Part shown: positions 53,650 through 64,000 of the stretch, piece after piece | Numbering within the stretch: the first letter of the stretch is position 1 | Layout of the letters: the number at the start of each line of letters is the position of its first letter | Notes under the pieces: model-generated | Told to the model about the DNA's origin: nothing | What the model saw: only the letters and a program-made list of their open reading frames with translations | Databases searched by the model: none | Program-made: the position numbers and the translations under genes | Source: Sporosarcina sp. ANT_H38 | Lineage (GTDB): Bacteria; Bacillota; Bacilli; Bacillales_A; Planococcaceae | DNA: 64,000 nucleotides | Assembly (NCBI RefSeq): GCF_008369195.1 | Contig: NZ_VOBC01000001.1 | Span: 62,001 to 126,000, forward strand | Reading direction: 5' to 3'

Positions 53650-53979
53650 TTAAAGAACAAATGAAATCCAATAAATATGCTGAAATAGAACGAAACTGTA
53701 AAGCAGAATGGCGGCTCCTACTAATAATTTTAAATACCCTTTCGGCTCTATCTTTGTTAGTAAATAGAGTAAAACGAGCGGCAAACCAATTTTAATTGAG
53801 TAAAATCCCCAAATGCTTGTATCGTAGATAAAACGCATTAATGGGTTCGCTTCGGTGATATATTTTTTTTGTATACCAAAGTCAGTGAAAAAGGAATCAA
53901 TAGCGGCTAATAGCAAAAGAAGAATACCGGCGACAAGTAGTTTTTTACGAGTGAAAAATAATGTGTTTACAACCTGAAT
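53650..53979 (-). CDS. DUF5658-like membrane protein, apparently starting at ATT
   Basis: A 109-residue, three-span protein. The C-terminal part YITEANPLMRFIYDTS matches the DUF5658 pattern. The first span is LLVAGILLLLLAAIDSFF. No ATG, GTG or TTG preserves that whole span: the TTG at 53916 would cut it in half. In frame upstream, an ATT at 53979 lies exactly seven bases after a perfect GGAGG (53987-53991), with no stops between. I take ATT as the likely start, as is known for infC and pcnB in E. coli. Function of DUF5658 unknown. Confidence 0.65.
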   Translation of the reverse strand: MQVVNTLFFTRKKLLVAGILLLLLAAIDSFFTDFGIQKKYITEANPLMRFIYDTSIWGFYSIKIGLPLVLLYLLTKIEPKGYLKLLVGAAILLYSFVLFQHIYWISFVL

Positions 53980-54165
53980 ATGTATGCCTCCTTAGTTGAG
54001 TATAGTAAAGTTCTAATAAGAGTTTGGCATAACTTTTGGTGATTCATACAAGTCAAAAAGATTATCTATTAAACGGATATAGTAGTAGTGAATGATTTTA
54101 TTTTTGTATACTAATACTATCCAGCTATTGATAGGGTATTGTGGAGTTAGAAAGAAGGTGTTCGC

Positions 54166-55128
54166 TTGATCCGGATAATGGGACTAACAGAAGAGAATGA
54201 GTTGTTGTTCGATTTTTCACTAGAAGACTTACATACGCGTCAATTCAAGTGGTACTGGTTGGATTTGGAGAATCCTGATGAAGAAGAGGCTTCCTTATTG
54301 CATTCATTTTTTCATTTTCATCCGCTTACTATCGAGGATTGTTTAAACAGACTTCAAAGACCGAAATTGGATTTCTATGACGAATATGCTTTTTTTGTAT
54401 TGCATGCTATAAACCATGAAAGTATAAGAGCTGAAGAGATAAATCTGTACCTTGGAAAGAATTATGTCATCACTTTTCACTATACAAAGATCTCAGGTTT
54501 AGAAAATGCGAGAGAAAGGATTATTGAGAACCCGGGCATGTGGAAGCAAGGCCATGTTTTCGTTGCGCATCAGATCATCGATAAAGTAGTCGATGAATAT
54601 TTCCCGGTACTTCATAAAATAGAAGATCATCTGGATGAAATAGAAGACACGCTTTCACCATCAACCGTTCATTTATCCATGGATTCTGTCTTCGAAGTCC
54701 GCAGCAATTTGTTAAGGTTAAGACGAACAATCTTGCCGATGCATGAACTTTTACATCGAATAATTAATTCGGAACGGATAAAATTATCCGCGAATGAACA
54801 AGCCTATTTTAGTGATATCTATGATAATTTGTTGCGACTCGGAGATATTCTTGAATCTAATAGGGAACTGACAGCTGATATTCGAGATAGCCAATTATCC
54901 ATTAACTCGAATCAGATGAACCGTATTATGATGATACTGACCATTGTGTCTTCCATTTTCATTCCCCTTACATTCATAGCAGGTGTGTATGGGATGAATT
55001 TTGATTTCATGCCGGAACTTACTTGGCGATACGGGTACATCATCGTATTAATAGTTATGCTAGTAATAGGCTCATCTATGTTGGCATTGTTCAAATATAA
55101 AGGCTGGTTGGGTATGTTTAAACCTTGA
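54166..55128 (+). CDS. corA: Magnesium/cobalt transporter, CorA family
   Basis: A 320-residue Mg2+ channel of the CorA-MIT family. The large cytoplasmic N-terminal domain covers residues 1-245, with a long helix (DSVFEVRSNLLRLRRTIL). Two C-terminal spans follow: the first ends in the selectivity motif YGMNF (Gly276-Met277-Asn278), the second is at about 290-312, and a Lys-rich tail ends in LGMFKP. TTG start five bases after AGAAGGTG. Monocistronic. Cobalt or nickel use is possible in the family. Confidence 0.94.
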   Translation: MIRIMGLTEENELLFDFSLEDLHTRQFKWYWLDLENPDEEEASLLHSFFHFHPLTIEDCLNRLQRPKLDFYDEYAFFVLHAINHESIRAEEINLYLGKNYVITFHYTKISGLENARERIIENPGMWKQGHVFVAHQIIDKVVDEYFPVLHKIEDHLDEIEDTLSPSTVHLSMDSVFEVRSNLLRLRRTILPMHELLHRIINSERIKLSANEQAYFSDIYDNLLRLGDILESNRELTADIRDSQLSINSNQMNRIMMILTIVSSIFIPLTFIAGVYGMNFDFMPELTWRYGYIIVLIVMLVIGSSMLALFKYKGWLGMFKP

Positions 55129-55273
55129 ATGGTAACATTTGTATGAATAACATAAGGCGATAATAACAAGTCTCGTGACGGTTAAAAGTATATTCATGGA
55201 AAGCGTAACAAGCGCCTAATCAATTGGGATTAGTGTTAGAATAGAGTCAAGAAAATATAATGGAGATAGATAG

Positions 55274-56116
55274 ATGAAAACGTATCTAATTAAGAAGGCT
55301 TTGAATAATAATGTGCTCATTGCTACTGATGTTAATGAAAATGAGGTCGTTTTAATTGGTCGAGGTATCGGCTTTGATAACAAAGCTGGGGAGTCGATTA
55401 TTCGAGAAAAAGTCGAGAAATTGTTTGTATTGAATGATCCTAAAGAGCAGGAGCAGTACAAACAACTTATTTCCACTCTTGATGAAAAGACGTTAAAAGT
55501 ACTAATTTCTGCAGTCGAAATTATTCGAGAGCGAGCTGGCATGCCGCTAAATGAACATATTCACGTTGCACTAACAGACCATTTGTTTTTTGCGGTTACC
55601 CGTATGAGGCAGGGAATGGCAATTCGGAATCCTTTTTTGCTTGAAACAAAGGCACTTTATCCTGATGAATTTAAAATTGCTGCTGAAGTGACAGCAATGG
55701 TTAATAAACAGCTGACTGTTGAGCTCCCTGAGGGGGAGATTGGTTTCATTGCCTTACATATTCACAGTGCCATTGTAAATAAAAACATACGTGATTTAAC
55801 GATATATTCAGACTTAATCGTCCAACTTGTCAAAATTATTGAAGAACAACTTGACATAGACATTGATAAGAATAGTATTGATTATATGCGGTTGATCCGC
55901 CATCTACGTTTTACAATTGAGCGAGTGGTACGTGGAGAAAAGATTGCAGAACCGAAAAAAATTACAGGACTGTTAAAAATGGAGTATCCTTTTTGTTACA
56001 ATTTAGCTTGGAAGCTGATTAAAGTAATGCAACAGACGTTACAAAAAGAAATCTATGAAGCAGAAGCGGTTTACTTAACACTTCATCTTCAAAGGATTCA
56101 AGCAAAAATTGAATGA
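55274..56116 (+). CDS. glcT: PTS-controlled transcription antiterminator of ptsG (BglG family)
   Basis: A 280-residue RNA-binding antiterminator. Residues 1-55 are the CAT RNA-binding domain (KALNNNVLIATDVNENEVVL); PRD1 and PRD2 follow, with His residues in LNEHIHVALTDHL and IALHIHSA of PRD1 and MRLIRHLRFTIER plus LTLHLQRI of PRD2 as phosphorylation sites. When not phosphorylated by the glucose EII it opens the ptsG leader. It sits right before ptsG, whose leader holds a matching RAT site. GGAG before the ATG. Confidence 0.93.
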   Translation: MKTYLIKKALNNNVLIATDVNENEVVLIGRGIGFDNKAGESIIREKVEKLFVLNDPKEQEQYKQLISTLDEKTLKVLISAVEIIRERAGMPLNEHIHVALTDHLFFAVTRMRQGMAIRNPFLLETKALYPDEFKIAAEVTAMVNKQLTVELPEGEIGFIALHIHSAIVNKNIRDLTIYSDLIVQLVKIIEEQLDIDIDKNSIDYMRLIRHLRFTIERVVRGEKIAEPKKITGLLKMEYPFCYNLAWKLIKVMQQTLQKEIYEAEAVYLTLHLQRIQAKIE

Positions 56117-56246
56117 AAATCATAGTCCGTTTTGGTCCAAATAAATTCATTTGCAAGTTTTTAATAACTATGATAGGGTTATTATGTAAGTCATTGGGTA
56201 ATACTATTTACGTCTGACATAATTTATAAAAACATTATCTTCGTAC

Positions 56247-56272
56247 GTGTTACTGATACGATCAGGCATGAG
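56247..56272 (+). promoter_or_regulatory. Ribonucleic antiterminator (RAT) of ptsG
   Basis: The sequence starting GTGTTACTGATACGATCAGG and ending CATGAG closely matches RAT targets of GlcT-type antiterminators. Its 3' bases overlap the 5' arm of the leader terminator, so binding of GlcT would block termination. Confidence 0.88.
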
Positions 56273-56350
56273 TAAAAAGATGATTGATGATAGTTTTGGG
56301 GGCAACTCTTGGGCTTATTTCAATTTCCTTTTTTCTCATGTCTTTTTTGT
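56267..56350 (+). terminator. Leader terminator of ptsG
   Basis: CATGAG-TAAAAAG (56267-56279) pairs with CTTTTTT-CTCATG (56328-56340), one mismatch, large loop, then TCTTTTTTG. With the RAT it forms the sugar switch. Confidence 0.8.
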
Positions 56351-56466
56351 ATGTATATATATTGAACAAATGAATTCCTATATAAACTGAGCAAAGGCAT
56401 TTTTTAACGCCGTAGCGGGTTCAAAGGATTTTATTATGTCGATATATAGTTGAAAAACCCCGATGA

Positions 56467-58530
<2,064 letters not shown>

Positions 58531-58531
58531 G

Positions 58532-58560
58532 AAAAGCGGAAGGCTCCTGGAGCTAGACAC
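58532..58560. repeat. Remnant of the GTCTAGCTCCAG repeat
   Basis: The minus strand reads TGTCTAGCTCCAGGAGCCTT, matching the opening of the repeat at 3081; the rest is missing. It begins two bases after the ptsG stop. Confidence 0.5.
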
Positions 58561-58625
58561 TATGCTAAGTCAAAAAACGTATACGTTCTTACCTGTTAAG
58601 AATGGGTGTAAGGCCCCGTTAGAGA

Positions 58626-58669
58626 GAAATCAGCCATGTATGAAAATGGCTGATTTCTTTCTTTTTTGT
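58626..58669 (+). terminator. Terminator downstream of ptsG
   Basis: GAAATCAGCCAT / ATGGCTGATTTC, perfect 12-bp stem, 8-base loop, then TTTCTTTTTT. Confidence 0.88.
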
Positions 58670-58763
58670 ATATCACCTTTAAATTTAGTGTCAGAAGACT
58701 TCCTTAACTGACGAATGGACCCTGTTTGTGAGATAATACACTTAGAATGAGAGGCTGATTACA

Positions 58764-60200
58764 ATGACATTTCAAAATTACAACTTAAGCAAGGAGATTA
58801 CACGGGCGCTAGACGGGCTTGGGTATTCTTCACCTACAGAAGTGCAGGAGAAAGTAATTCCTGCGGCACTTACTAAAAACGATTTAGTTGTCAAATCACA
58901 GACGGGTAGCGGGAAGACAGCTGCTTTTGGAATTCCCATATGTGAAATGGTGAACTGGGATGAGAATAAACCACAAGCGCTAATCTTAACGCCGACGCGT
59001 GAACTTGCAGATCAGGTAAAAGAAGATATTACAAACATTGGGCGTTTTAAGCGTATTAAAGCTGCTGCTGTTTACGGGAAATCTCCATATGCGTATCAAA
59101 AAGAAGAACTGAAGCAAAAATGTCATGTTGTTGTCGGAACACCGGGGCGTGTATTCGATCATATTGAACGCGGTTCGCTTGTACTTGATCAAATTGAATA
59201 TCTGATACTTGATGAAGCTGATGAAATGCTAAATATGGGCTTTATTGACCAAGTTGAATCGATTATTAATAAATTGCCGAAAAATAGAACGACGATGCTT
59301 TTCTCAGCAACACTTCCTGAAAAGATTGGAAAACTAAGCAGTAAATATATGAACAACCCAAAAAATATTGAAATCGCTTCAACTGTTACATTGACGGATC
59401 AAATTGACCATTCACTAATTATCGTCAGAGACCCACAGAAATTTGACCTGCTACGCGATGTGACGGTTGTTGAAAATCCGGATAGTTGTATTATCTTCTG
59501 TCGGACGAAAGATCAGGTGGACAGTGTGACTGAACAGCTTGAAAAACTACACTATACATGCGATAAATTACACGGCGGCATGATGCAAGAAGACCGATTC
59601 TCTGTTATGGATGAATTCAAGCGTGGTGAGTTCCGCTACCTGGTTGCAACAGATGTTGCTGCACGTGGTATTGATATTGACAGCATTACGCATGTTATTA
59701 ACTACGACCTTCCTGTGGAAACAGAAAGCTACGTGCATAGAGTAGGTAGAACGGGACGAGCAGGTAAGAGAGGGAAGGCGATTTCATTCGTCACACCTAA
59801 TGAAAATCACTTCCTTGATGAGATTGAAGCTTACATCGGATTTGAAATTCAACAACGCAATGCGCCATCGAAACAGGCAGTTGTAGTAGCAATGGGGGCA
59901 TTCACCGAAAAAATAGAAAGCCTTCCTGAATTGAAAAAGAACAAAAATGAATTAGTAAACAAAGATATTATGAAGCTCTATTTTAACGGCGGTAAAAAGA
60001 AAAAGCTCCGCGCTGTTGACTTTGTCGGTACAATAACAAATATTCCGGGCGTATCTGCAGAAGACATCGGTATCATTAAAATTCAGGACACTGTGACGTA
60101 TATAGATATCCTGAACGGCAAAGGTAAGCTGGTTTTGAATGAAATGAAAACAACAACAGTTAAAGGGAAATTATTGAAAGTGCATAAAGCGAATAAATAA
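58764..60200 (+). CDS. dbpA: DbpA/YxiN-type DEAD-box RNA helicase
   Basis: A 478-residue ATP-dependent RNA helicase that acts on 23S rRNA in 50S assembly. The Walker A motif is SQTGSGKT (residues 45-52), DEAD at 150-153 ([10 protein letters not shown]), SAT near 180, and [10 protein letters not shown] near 325. Past the helicase core, a C-terminal RRM of about 75 residues ([19 protein letters not shown]) marks the DbpA subfamily and directs it to rRNA hairpin 92. ATG start; normal length. Monocistronic, ended by a bidirectional terminator. Confidence 0.93.
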   Translation: MTFQNYNLSKEITRALDGLGYSSPTEVQEKVIPAALTKNDLVVKSQTGSGKTAAFGIPICEMVNWDENKPQALILTPTRELADQVKEDITNIGRFKRIKAAAVYGKSPYAYQKEELKQKCHVVVGTPGRVFDHIERGSLVLDQIEYLILDEADEMLNMGFIDQVESIINKLPKNRTTMLFSATLPEKIGKLSSKYMNNPKNIEIASTVTLTDQIDHSLIIVRDPQKFDLLRDVTVVENPDSCIIFCRTKDQVDSVTEQLEKLHYTCDKLHGGMMQEDRFSVMDEFKRGEFRYLVATDVAARGIDIDSITHVINYDLPVETESYVHRVGRTGRAGKRGKAISFVTPNENHFLDEIEAYIGFEIQQRNAPSKQAVVVAMGAFTEKIESLPELKKNKNELVNKDIMKLYFNGGKKKKLRAVDFVGTITNIPGVSAEDIGIIKIQDTVTYIDILNGKGKLVLNEMKTTTVKGKLLKVHKANK

Positions 60201-60210
60201 TTGACCAGTA

Positions 60211-60260
60211 AAAAAGCAATCCTTAGTCAGCGAATACTGCTGATTAAGAATTGCTTTTTT
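60211..60260. terminator. Bidirectional terminator between dbpA and psd
   Basis: AAAAAGCAATCCTTAGTCAG pairs with CTGATTAAGAATTGCTTTTT, two mismatches, loop CGAATACTG. A-run and T-run on opposite sides. Confidence 0.88.
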
Positions 60261-60262
60261 AT

Positions 60263-61045
60263 TTACTGCTGATTCCATTTACCAATTGGTTGTCCGACAT
60301 GTACTTCACTGTTTAACTCAACAGTCGGTGTAAAATCAGGATTATTTTCTAAAAACAAAATAACGGTAGAACCGAAACTGAAATATCCAAAGTCATTTCC
60401 TTTAATACATTCTTTCGAAGAGTTAAGGAGCTGAATGCTATTCACATTTAGCGCACCGACTTTTACAATTGCTACTTTTCCAAAATCCGTCATTACTTCT
60501 GAAATGAGACGGTGGTTCGTGGAGAAGGGGCTCTGTCCAAGGCGTAATCCTAAACTATTTACTGGATAAGACACACCGCCTAGAGCATAGCGTGAAACCA
60601 ATTCTCCCGTTACAGGATAGTGGAAGTGATGATAATGGCTAGGTGAAAGGTAAAGGATATAATATGTCCCATCCTTATAAGCGGCAGCTTTATCTGAGGT
60701 TCCCATTATTTCGTTTATCCGATACTGATGGCCTTTAATCAGAAAGGTTTGGTCGACAGCTATTTTCCCTGTTCCGCTTACGACTCCATCGACCGGTGAA
60801 GTGAGGGTGTTTGGGGAAGAATCCACATGGCGTGCACCTTCATGCAGACTGCGGGTGAAGAGTGCTTGCAGACTTTTATAGTGAGAGATTGGGTATTCCA
60901 TTTCTTCATTATTAATGCGATAAGCATTACTGAACGGCTTAACGAACGGCAAGCTTAATCGAGAACTAGTAAATGATTTTAAAAGAGCAGAAGAAACTGG
61001 ATTCCCTGTTAACTCAACAAAAGATTTAAAGAGTGCTTTTTTCAT
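60263..61045 (-). CDS. psd: Phosphatidylserine decarboxylase
   Basis: A 260-residue pyruvoyl enzyme at the membrane that makes phosphatidylethanolamine from phosphatidylserine. It cleaves itself at Gly225-Ser226 in FGSTVILF, Ser226 giving the pyruvoyl group. Asp86 in SPVDGVVS and the His in SPSHYHHFH are catalytic partners. GGAGG before the ATG. Second gene of a pssA-psd operon, 25 bases after pssA, as in Bacillus. Confidence 0.96.
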   Translation of the reverse strand: MKKALFKSFVELTGNPVSSALLKSFTSSRLSLPFVKPFSNAYRINNEEMEYPISHYKSLQALFTRSLHEGARHVDSSPNTLTSPVDGVVSGTGKIAVDQTFLIKGHQYRINEIMGTSDKAAAYKDGTYYILYLSPSHYHHFHYPVTGELVSRYALGGVSYPVNSLGLRLGQSPFSTNHRLISEVMTDFGKVAIVKVGALNVNSIQLLNSSKECIKGNDFGYFSFGSTVILFLENNPDFTPTVELNSEVHVGQPIGKWNQQ

Positions 61046-61070
61046 TTGATTTATCCTCCGAACTAGTCAT

Positions 61071-61604
61071 TTATACTTTCGTAATACGAATGTTGCTAAT
61101 CATTAATACTGACATAATCAACATTAATACAACGAAAAATAATGGTCCGATATATGGAACAAGGAAAAAGCTTAAGGTCATCACAATACCTGCCGCTGTA
61201 ATCGGAACACCATAAAATGCACCATCAAATTCAGATGAATTGTAGCGGGCAAGACGAACTGCGCCAGCCAACACATAAAAGATCGTGACGATGATCCCGA
61301 GCCAAGGCGTCTTGTAGAGTGTTGTTTCGTAAATTAATAACGCAGGCGCTAGACCGAATGAAACAAGATCGCACAACGAATCAAGCTCTTTCCCGAAGAG
61401 GGACTCTGCATTGTAATGTCTTGCCACCATACCATCGAAACGATCGAATAATGCAGCAAGGAAGATAAATAGTAAACTCATATGACCTAGGCCTTTTAAA
61501 ATAAGAATAATAGCAATAACGCCGAAACTTAAATTCATCAATGTAATTGCATTAGCCAACTGTGCTTTAATTTTGGATTGTTCAGCATAATCAGGTGAAA
61601 ACAT
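61071..61604 (-). CDS. pssA: CDP-diacylglycerol-serine O-phosphatidyltransferase
   Basis: A 177-residue membrane enzyme with about six spans making phosphatidylserine from CDP-diacylglycerol and serine. The CDP-alcohol phosphotransferase signature D-G-x2-A-R-x8-G-x3-D-x3-D is complete, from FDGMVARHYNAESLFGKELD to the Asp in SLCD (near residues 54-78). AGGAGG before the ATG. Upstream partner of psd. Confidence 0.96.
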   Translation of the reverse strand: MFSPDYAEQSKIKAQLANAITLMNLSFGVIAIILILKGLGHMSLLFIFLAALFDRFDGMVARHYNAESLFGKELDSLCDLVSFGLAPALLIYETTLYKTPWLGIIVTIFYVLAGAVRLARYNSSEFDGAFYGVPITAAGIVMTLSFFLVPYIGPLFFVVLMLIMSVLMISNIRITKV

Positions 61605-62229
61605 AAAACACCTCCTAATAGTATATATACGGTTTTGGATTAATTAACAGCCATTATTTTAACTACCCGAAAATATAATGATAACATGATTACTGTGTTG
61701 AAAACTGTTAAATTAAGACCGAATTAAAATAAAGTATAAAAAGTGTCGATTTTATTGAATTTTAAGTTGCTTCGGTAATAATTATTGGTTTAGTATATAA
61801 TCGGTAATCTTATATTATACTCGAATAGTTATTCCTGCGCAATTTATAGTTTGATTTGTCTCCCGTGCTAACGGACAGTAAGATCCCCACTTCAAGTATT
61901 CGAAGAAATGAGAAAAATAAGTGGGGAACTTAGAACCCCCACTTATTGAAGATTAGTTTTATAGTAGATCTCGATTATAAACGATTAAGAGCTATGAATT
62001 ATATATTGCTACTGATTAAAAGACGAATAAGTAGAGAAAAGGTTCGAGATGAAATAAAAAGTATTTGTATCTCTAATGCTAGCGCAGTAACCGTGTCAGC
62101 TTGTAATGCTGACAACCGACAAGAGTGTAGCGCCTGTTAATGCTGAAAAGACATCTTGGAAATGTTTTCTTGTTAATGGGCTCATTACATTTTTTAAAAC
62201 TTAGCGAGGAAGCCATGTGGAAAATCAAA
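61605..62229. other. Intergenic region with competing hairpins, no gene
   Basis: About 620 bases, AT-rich. CCCCACTT (61885-61892) and a second copy (61937-61944) can each pair with AAGTGGGG (61919-61926), giving alternative stems. A hairpin TGTCAGC / GCTGACA lies near 62093-62115. The 64-codon frame at 61946-62140 has no ribosome site and is not credible. Confidence 0.5.
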
Positions 62230-62230
62230 A

Positions 62231-62280
62231 AAGAAGAAAAACTCCGCAATCGAGTAACTGATTGTGGATTTTTTCTTCTT
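62231..62280. terminator. Terminator, probably for the YusW-like gene
   Basis: AAGAAGAAAAACTCCGCAATC-type arm pairs with GATTGTGGATTTTTTCTTCTT, 8-base loop; T-runs on both sides. Confidence 0.75.
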
Positions 62281-62286
62281 TTGATA

Positions 62287-62736
62287 TTACTTTGACATCA
62301 TTAATTCTTTTTTGTCGTGGCCTTTAAATTTTACTTTCAATTGCAAGTTTTTATAATCAATAATCTCGAATGCCTCTGATACTTTCTTAATCATATCCTC
62401 ATCTTCCGTATCAGGTTCGAGTGAGAGCTCATTGAAAATTGTATTGAGCTTATCCATCGCTTTGTTGCCATGCAAATAGGAATCCTCGATTTTATTTTCA
62501 TAGACAGCCTCGGTCTTATCACTTTTTTCATCGTAAGTAGCGATAAGAGCCTGTTTCATTTCTTTTGTATCGATTGATAAATCGAAAGAAGTGAAGCCAT
62601 ATGTGTCCCCAAGAGGTTCTTTTGAGGTATCAGTTTCTGTCTCGGATTTGGTAACTATATTTTTATTACTGCAACCGACAATAAGTACTATGGAAAAAAA
62701 TACTGTAATTAATAGCATTAACTGTGTCCTTTTCAA
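62287..62736 (-). CDS. YusW-like lipoprotein
   Basis: A 149-residue lipoprotein. TTG at 62736, six bases after AAAGGATG, is preferred to the ATGs further upstream. The signal peptide MKRTQLMLLITVFFSIVL ends in a lipobox with Cys. The mature part has FTSFDLSID and later KLNTIFNELSL, VSEAFEIIDYKNLQLKVKF, the YusW-like pattern known from Bacillus. Function unknown; exposed on the outer membrane face. Confidence 0.78.
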   Translation of the reverse strand: MKRTQLMLLITVFFSIVLIVGCSNKNIVTKSETETDTSKEPLGDTYGFTSFDLSIDTKEMKQALIATYDEKSDKTEAVYENKIEDSYLHGNKAMDKLNTIFNELSLEPDTEDEDMIKKVSEAFEIIDYKNLQLKVKFKGHDKKELMMSK

Positions 62737-62822
62737 GTCGATCATCCTTTCCCGCTTCATTAACAAAAATAGACTATTGTTAATCTAACCTTCAGAAGGG
62801 GAAGTTATACGGGTGCAGGTAG

Positions 62823-63728
62823 TTAAACTCCTAGGAAGAACAGTATGACGGGAATGGTGATAATGCTTATTAGTGTCGTGAAAAATGTTGTAAATGATAC
62901 AAGATCAGGTTCCGTCCCAAATTGTAATGCAAGCATTGTTGTATTTGCCGCTGCCGGCATGGATGCTTGTACAATAATAACTGCCTTTAGAAGGTCATTA
63001 ACCGGCATGAAATACAAAATTCCGACTGCAATCAACGGAGAGGCGATCATTCTGATGATACTGACTGCAGAAACATAACGGTAAGCGACTCTTTTTCGCG
63101 AAATGGCCGCTAGCTGCATACCGAGTACAAGCATTACTGTCGGAATAGATGCATCGGCAACGAGACTGATGGCTTCCATGACTGTTGAAGGAATAGGTAA
63201 TGAAACTAACTGGAGTCCGATCCCTAAAAAGGCGGCGTATATGAGTGGCATGCGGATCACTCGTTGTGCGGACTGGCGTAATGTAGATTTTTCTTCTCCA
63301 CCAATTGATGCAAAGAAGATCCCGACAGTATTCATTAGTAACGATTGAAATACCATCATAATGACGGCATAGTCAAACCCGACTGCTCCAAATGCAAACA
63401 GGACTACCGGTGCGCCGTAGTTTCCGCTATTCATAAATACGCCACCAAGAATCATTGCCGATAGCTGTGGCCGCGTTGCCTTCATAATAAGTGCTGTAAT
63501 CCACACAACAATTAGCAGGCCAATTGTAAGAAGTAAACTAAACAAGACAATATAGAAATAGTCCATCGTCAATTCATTAGTGTAAAATGTCCGGAATGCT
63601 AAAAAGGGAGACATTAAATAAAGGGCTGCTGTTGAAATAGACTTAATATCAAAGCCTATAAATTTTTGTCCTATATAGCCAATAGAAAAGATGATAAATA
63701 CCGGTAAAATAATTAATAGTAAATTCAT
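62823..63728 (-). CDS. AEC family (auxin efflux carrier-type) transporter
   Basis: A 301-residue membrane carrier with ten spans in the 5+5 AEC fold. NSGNYGAPVVLFAFGAVGFD is the conserved N-terminal-half loop, and IVQASMPAAANTTMLALQFG the matching crossover in the second half. GGAG ten bases before the ATG. Substrates in bacteria include malate and other organic acids; not assignable here. Monocistronic. Confidence 0.92.
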   Translation of the reverse strand: MNLLLIILPVFIIFSIGYIGQKFIGFDIKSISTAALYLMSPFLAFRTFYTNELTMDYFYIVLFSLLLTIGLLIVVWITALIMKATRPQLSAMILGGVFMNSGNYGAPVVLFAFGAVGFDYAVIMMVFQSLLMNTVGIFFASIGGEEKSTLRQSAQRVIRMPLIYAAFLGIGLQLVSLPIPSTVMEAISLVADASIPTVMLVLGMQLAAISRKRVAYRYVSAVSIIRMIASPLIAVGILYFMPVNDLLKAVIIVQASMPAAANTTMLALQFGTEPDLVSFTTFFTTLISIITIPVILFFLGV

Positions 63729-64000
63729 TAGGGTTCAGCTCCGACGTTTTGACCTGCTACTAGCATAGCAGAATTCAAACTATTCAACTATAACCCTTGT
63801 GGAAAGTTTATTACGGTATAATTATTAAGCTATGAACGAATGAGAAACGTGTTGAAATGGTTTATATTGAACGAGTTAAATAAAAAGGAGCTGTACGCTT
63901 ATGGTCGAAAGAAGGATCAATAATTTCAAAACGAAGCGATTGAAAGGAAAAGTGAAGCAGCATCTTACGTAGGCTATGGTTGAAAGTGAGTGGGGGACTA
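63729..64000. other. Right-edge region
   Basis: No supported gene within the last 272 bases. AAAAAGGAG then an ATG at 63901 starts a 23-codon frame ending in TAG at 63970; it may be the start of a frame-broken gene or chance. Confidence 0.35.

Noticed and set aside
61946..62140. 64-codon ORF in the pssA/YusW gap
   Set aside because: No ribosome site; overlaps hairpins; composition not protein-like.
63901..63972. 23-codon ORF at the right edge
   Set aside because: Fair ribosome site but very short and basic. Could be the start of a broken gene cut by the window; not supported.

Overview
The window looks like chromosome of a low-GC, Gram-positive, endospore-forming member of the Bacillales, most like Sporosarcina or a close relative in the Planococcaceae. 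The evidence is a complete gerA-type germinant receptor operon, CotF-like spore coat genes, several S-layer-homology (SLH) proteins, strong Shine-Dalgarno sequences with frequent GTG and TTG starts, a FapR operator before fabI, and a GlcT/RAT-controlled ptsG. The genus is an inference. No rRNA, tRNA, CRISPR array, phage or intact transposase was seen.

Layout. 1-3.0 kb: an ECF sigma gene cut by the left edge, its membrane anti-sigma factor and two small membrane-protein genes, one broken by an in-frame stop. 3.3-9.3 kb: yqxD, a secreted M28 peptidase, DinB, a PadR/DUF4097 pair, an Rpn-family nuclease and an AlkD-type protein. 9.4-9.8 kb: decayed gene remnants. 9.9-18.4 kb: M17 aminopeptidase, an orphan EcsB-like permease, a diguanylate cyclase, an RNA methyltransferase-like gene, an LCP cell-wall ligase and a CDF metal exporter. 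18.7-22.3 kb: the germination operon. 22.4-31.2 kb: arginine biosynthesis in two ArgR-type units (nhaC-like transporter-argH, and argCJBD), separated by a tandem repeat and fabI. 31.4-32.1 kb: a dead Rpn copy and a long perfect hairpin. 32.2-37.7 kb: envelope genes, including an SLH-NlpC/P60 hydrolase and a second SLH protein. 37.8-42.0 kb: a MITE-like element, a DUF2975/HTH pair, two small genes, an exonuclease remnant and an actP/DUF485 pair. 42-45 kb: largely non-coding with small genes and a dispersed repeat. 45.2-49.9 kb: a large SLH protein, a second ECF sigma/anti-sigma pair and ferritin. 50-53.6 kb: structured non-coding DNA, a Yip1 protein, an unknown protein and a two-gene coat operon led by an extreme Gln-rich protein. 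53.6-64 kb: DUF5658 (apparent ATT start), CorA, glcT-ptsG, dbpA, pssA-psd, a YusW-like lipoprotein and an AEC transporter.

Working together: the arginine genes share ARG-box-like sites; glcT and ptsG form a sugar-sensing switch through an RNA antiterminator; pssA-psd make phosphatidylethanolamine; the SLH, LCP and NlpC proteins serve the wall; the ger and coat genes serve the spore. Many genes are isolated by bidirectional terminators, and repeats collect in those convergent gaps. At least four loci (2.4-3.0, 9.4-9.8, 31.4-32.0 and 39.8-40.0 kb) show nonsense or frameshift decay.
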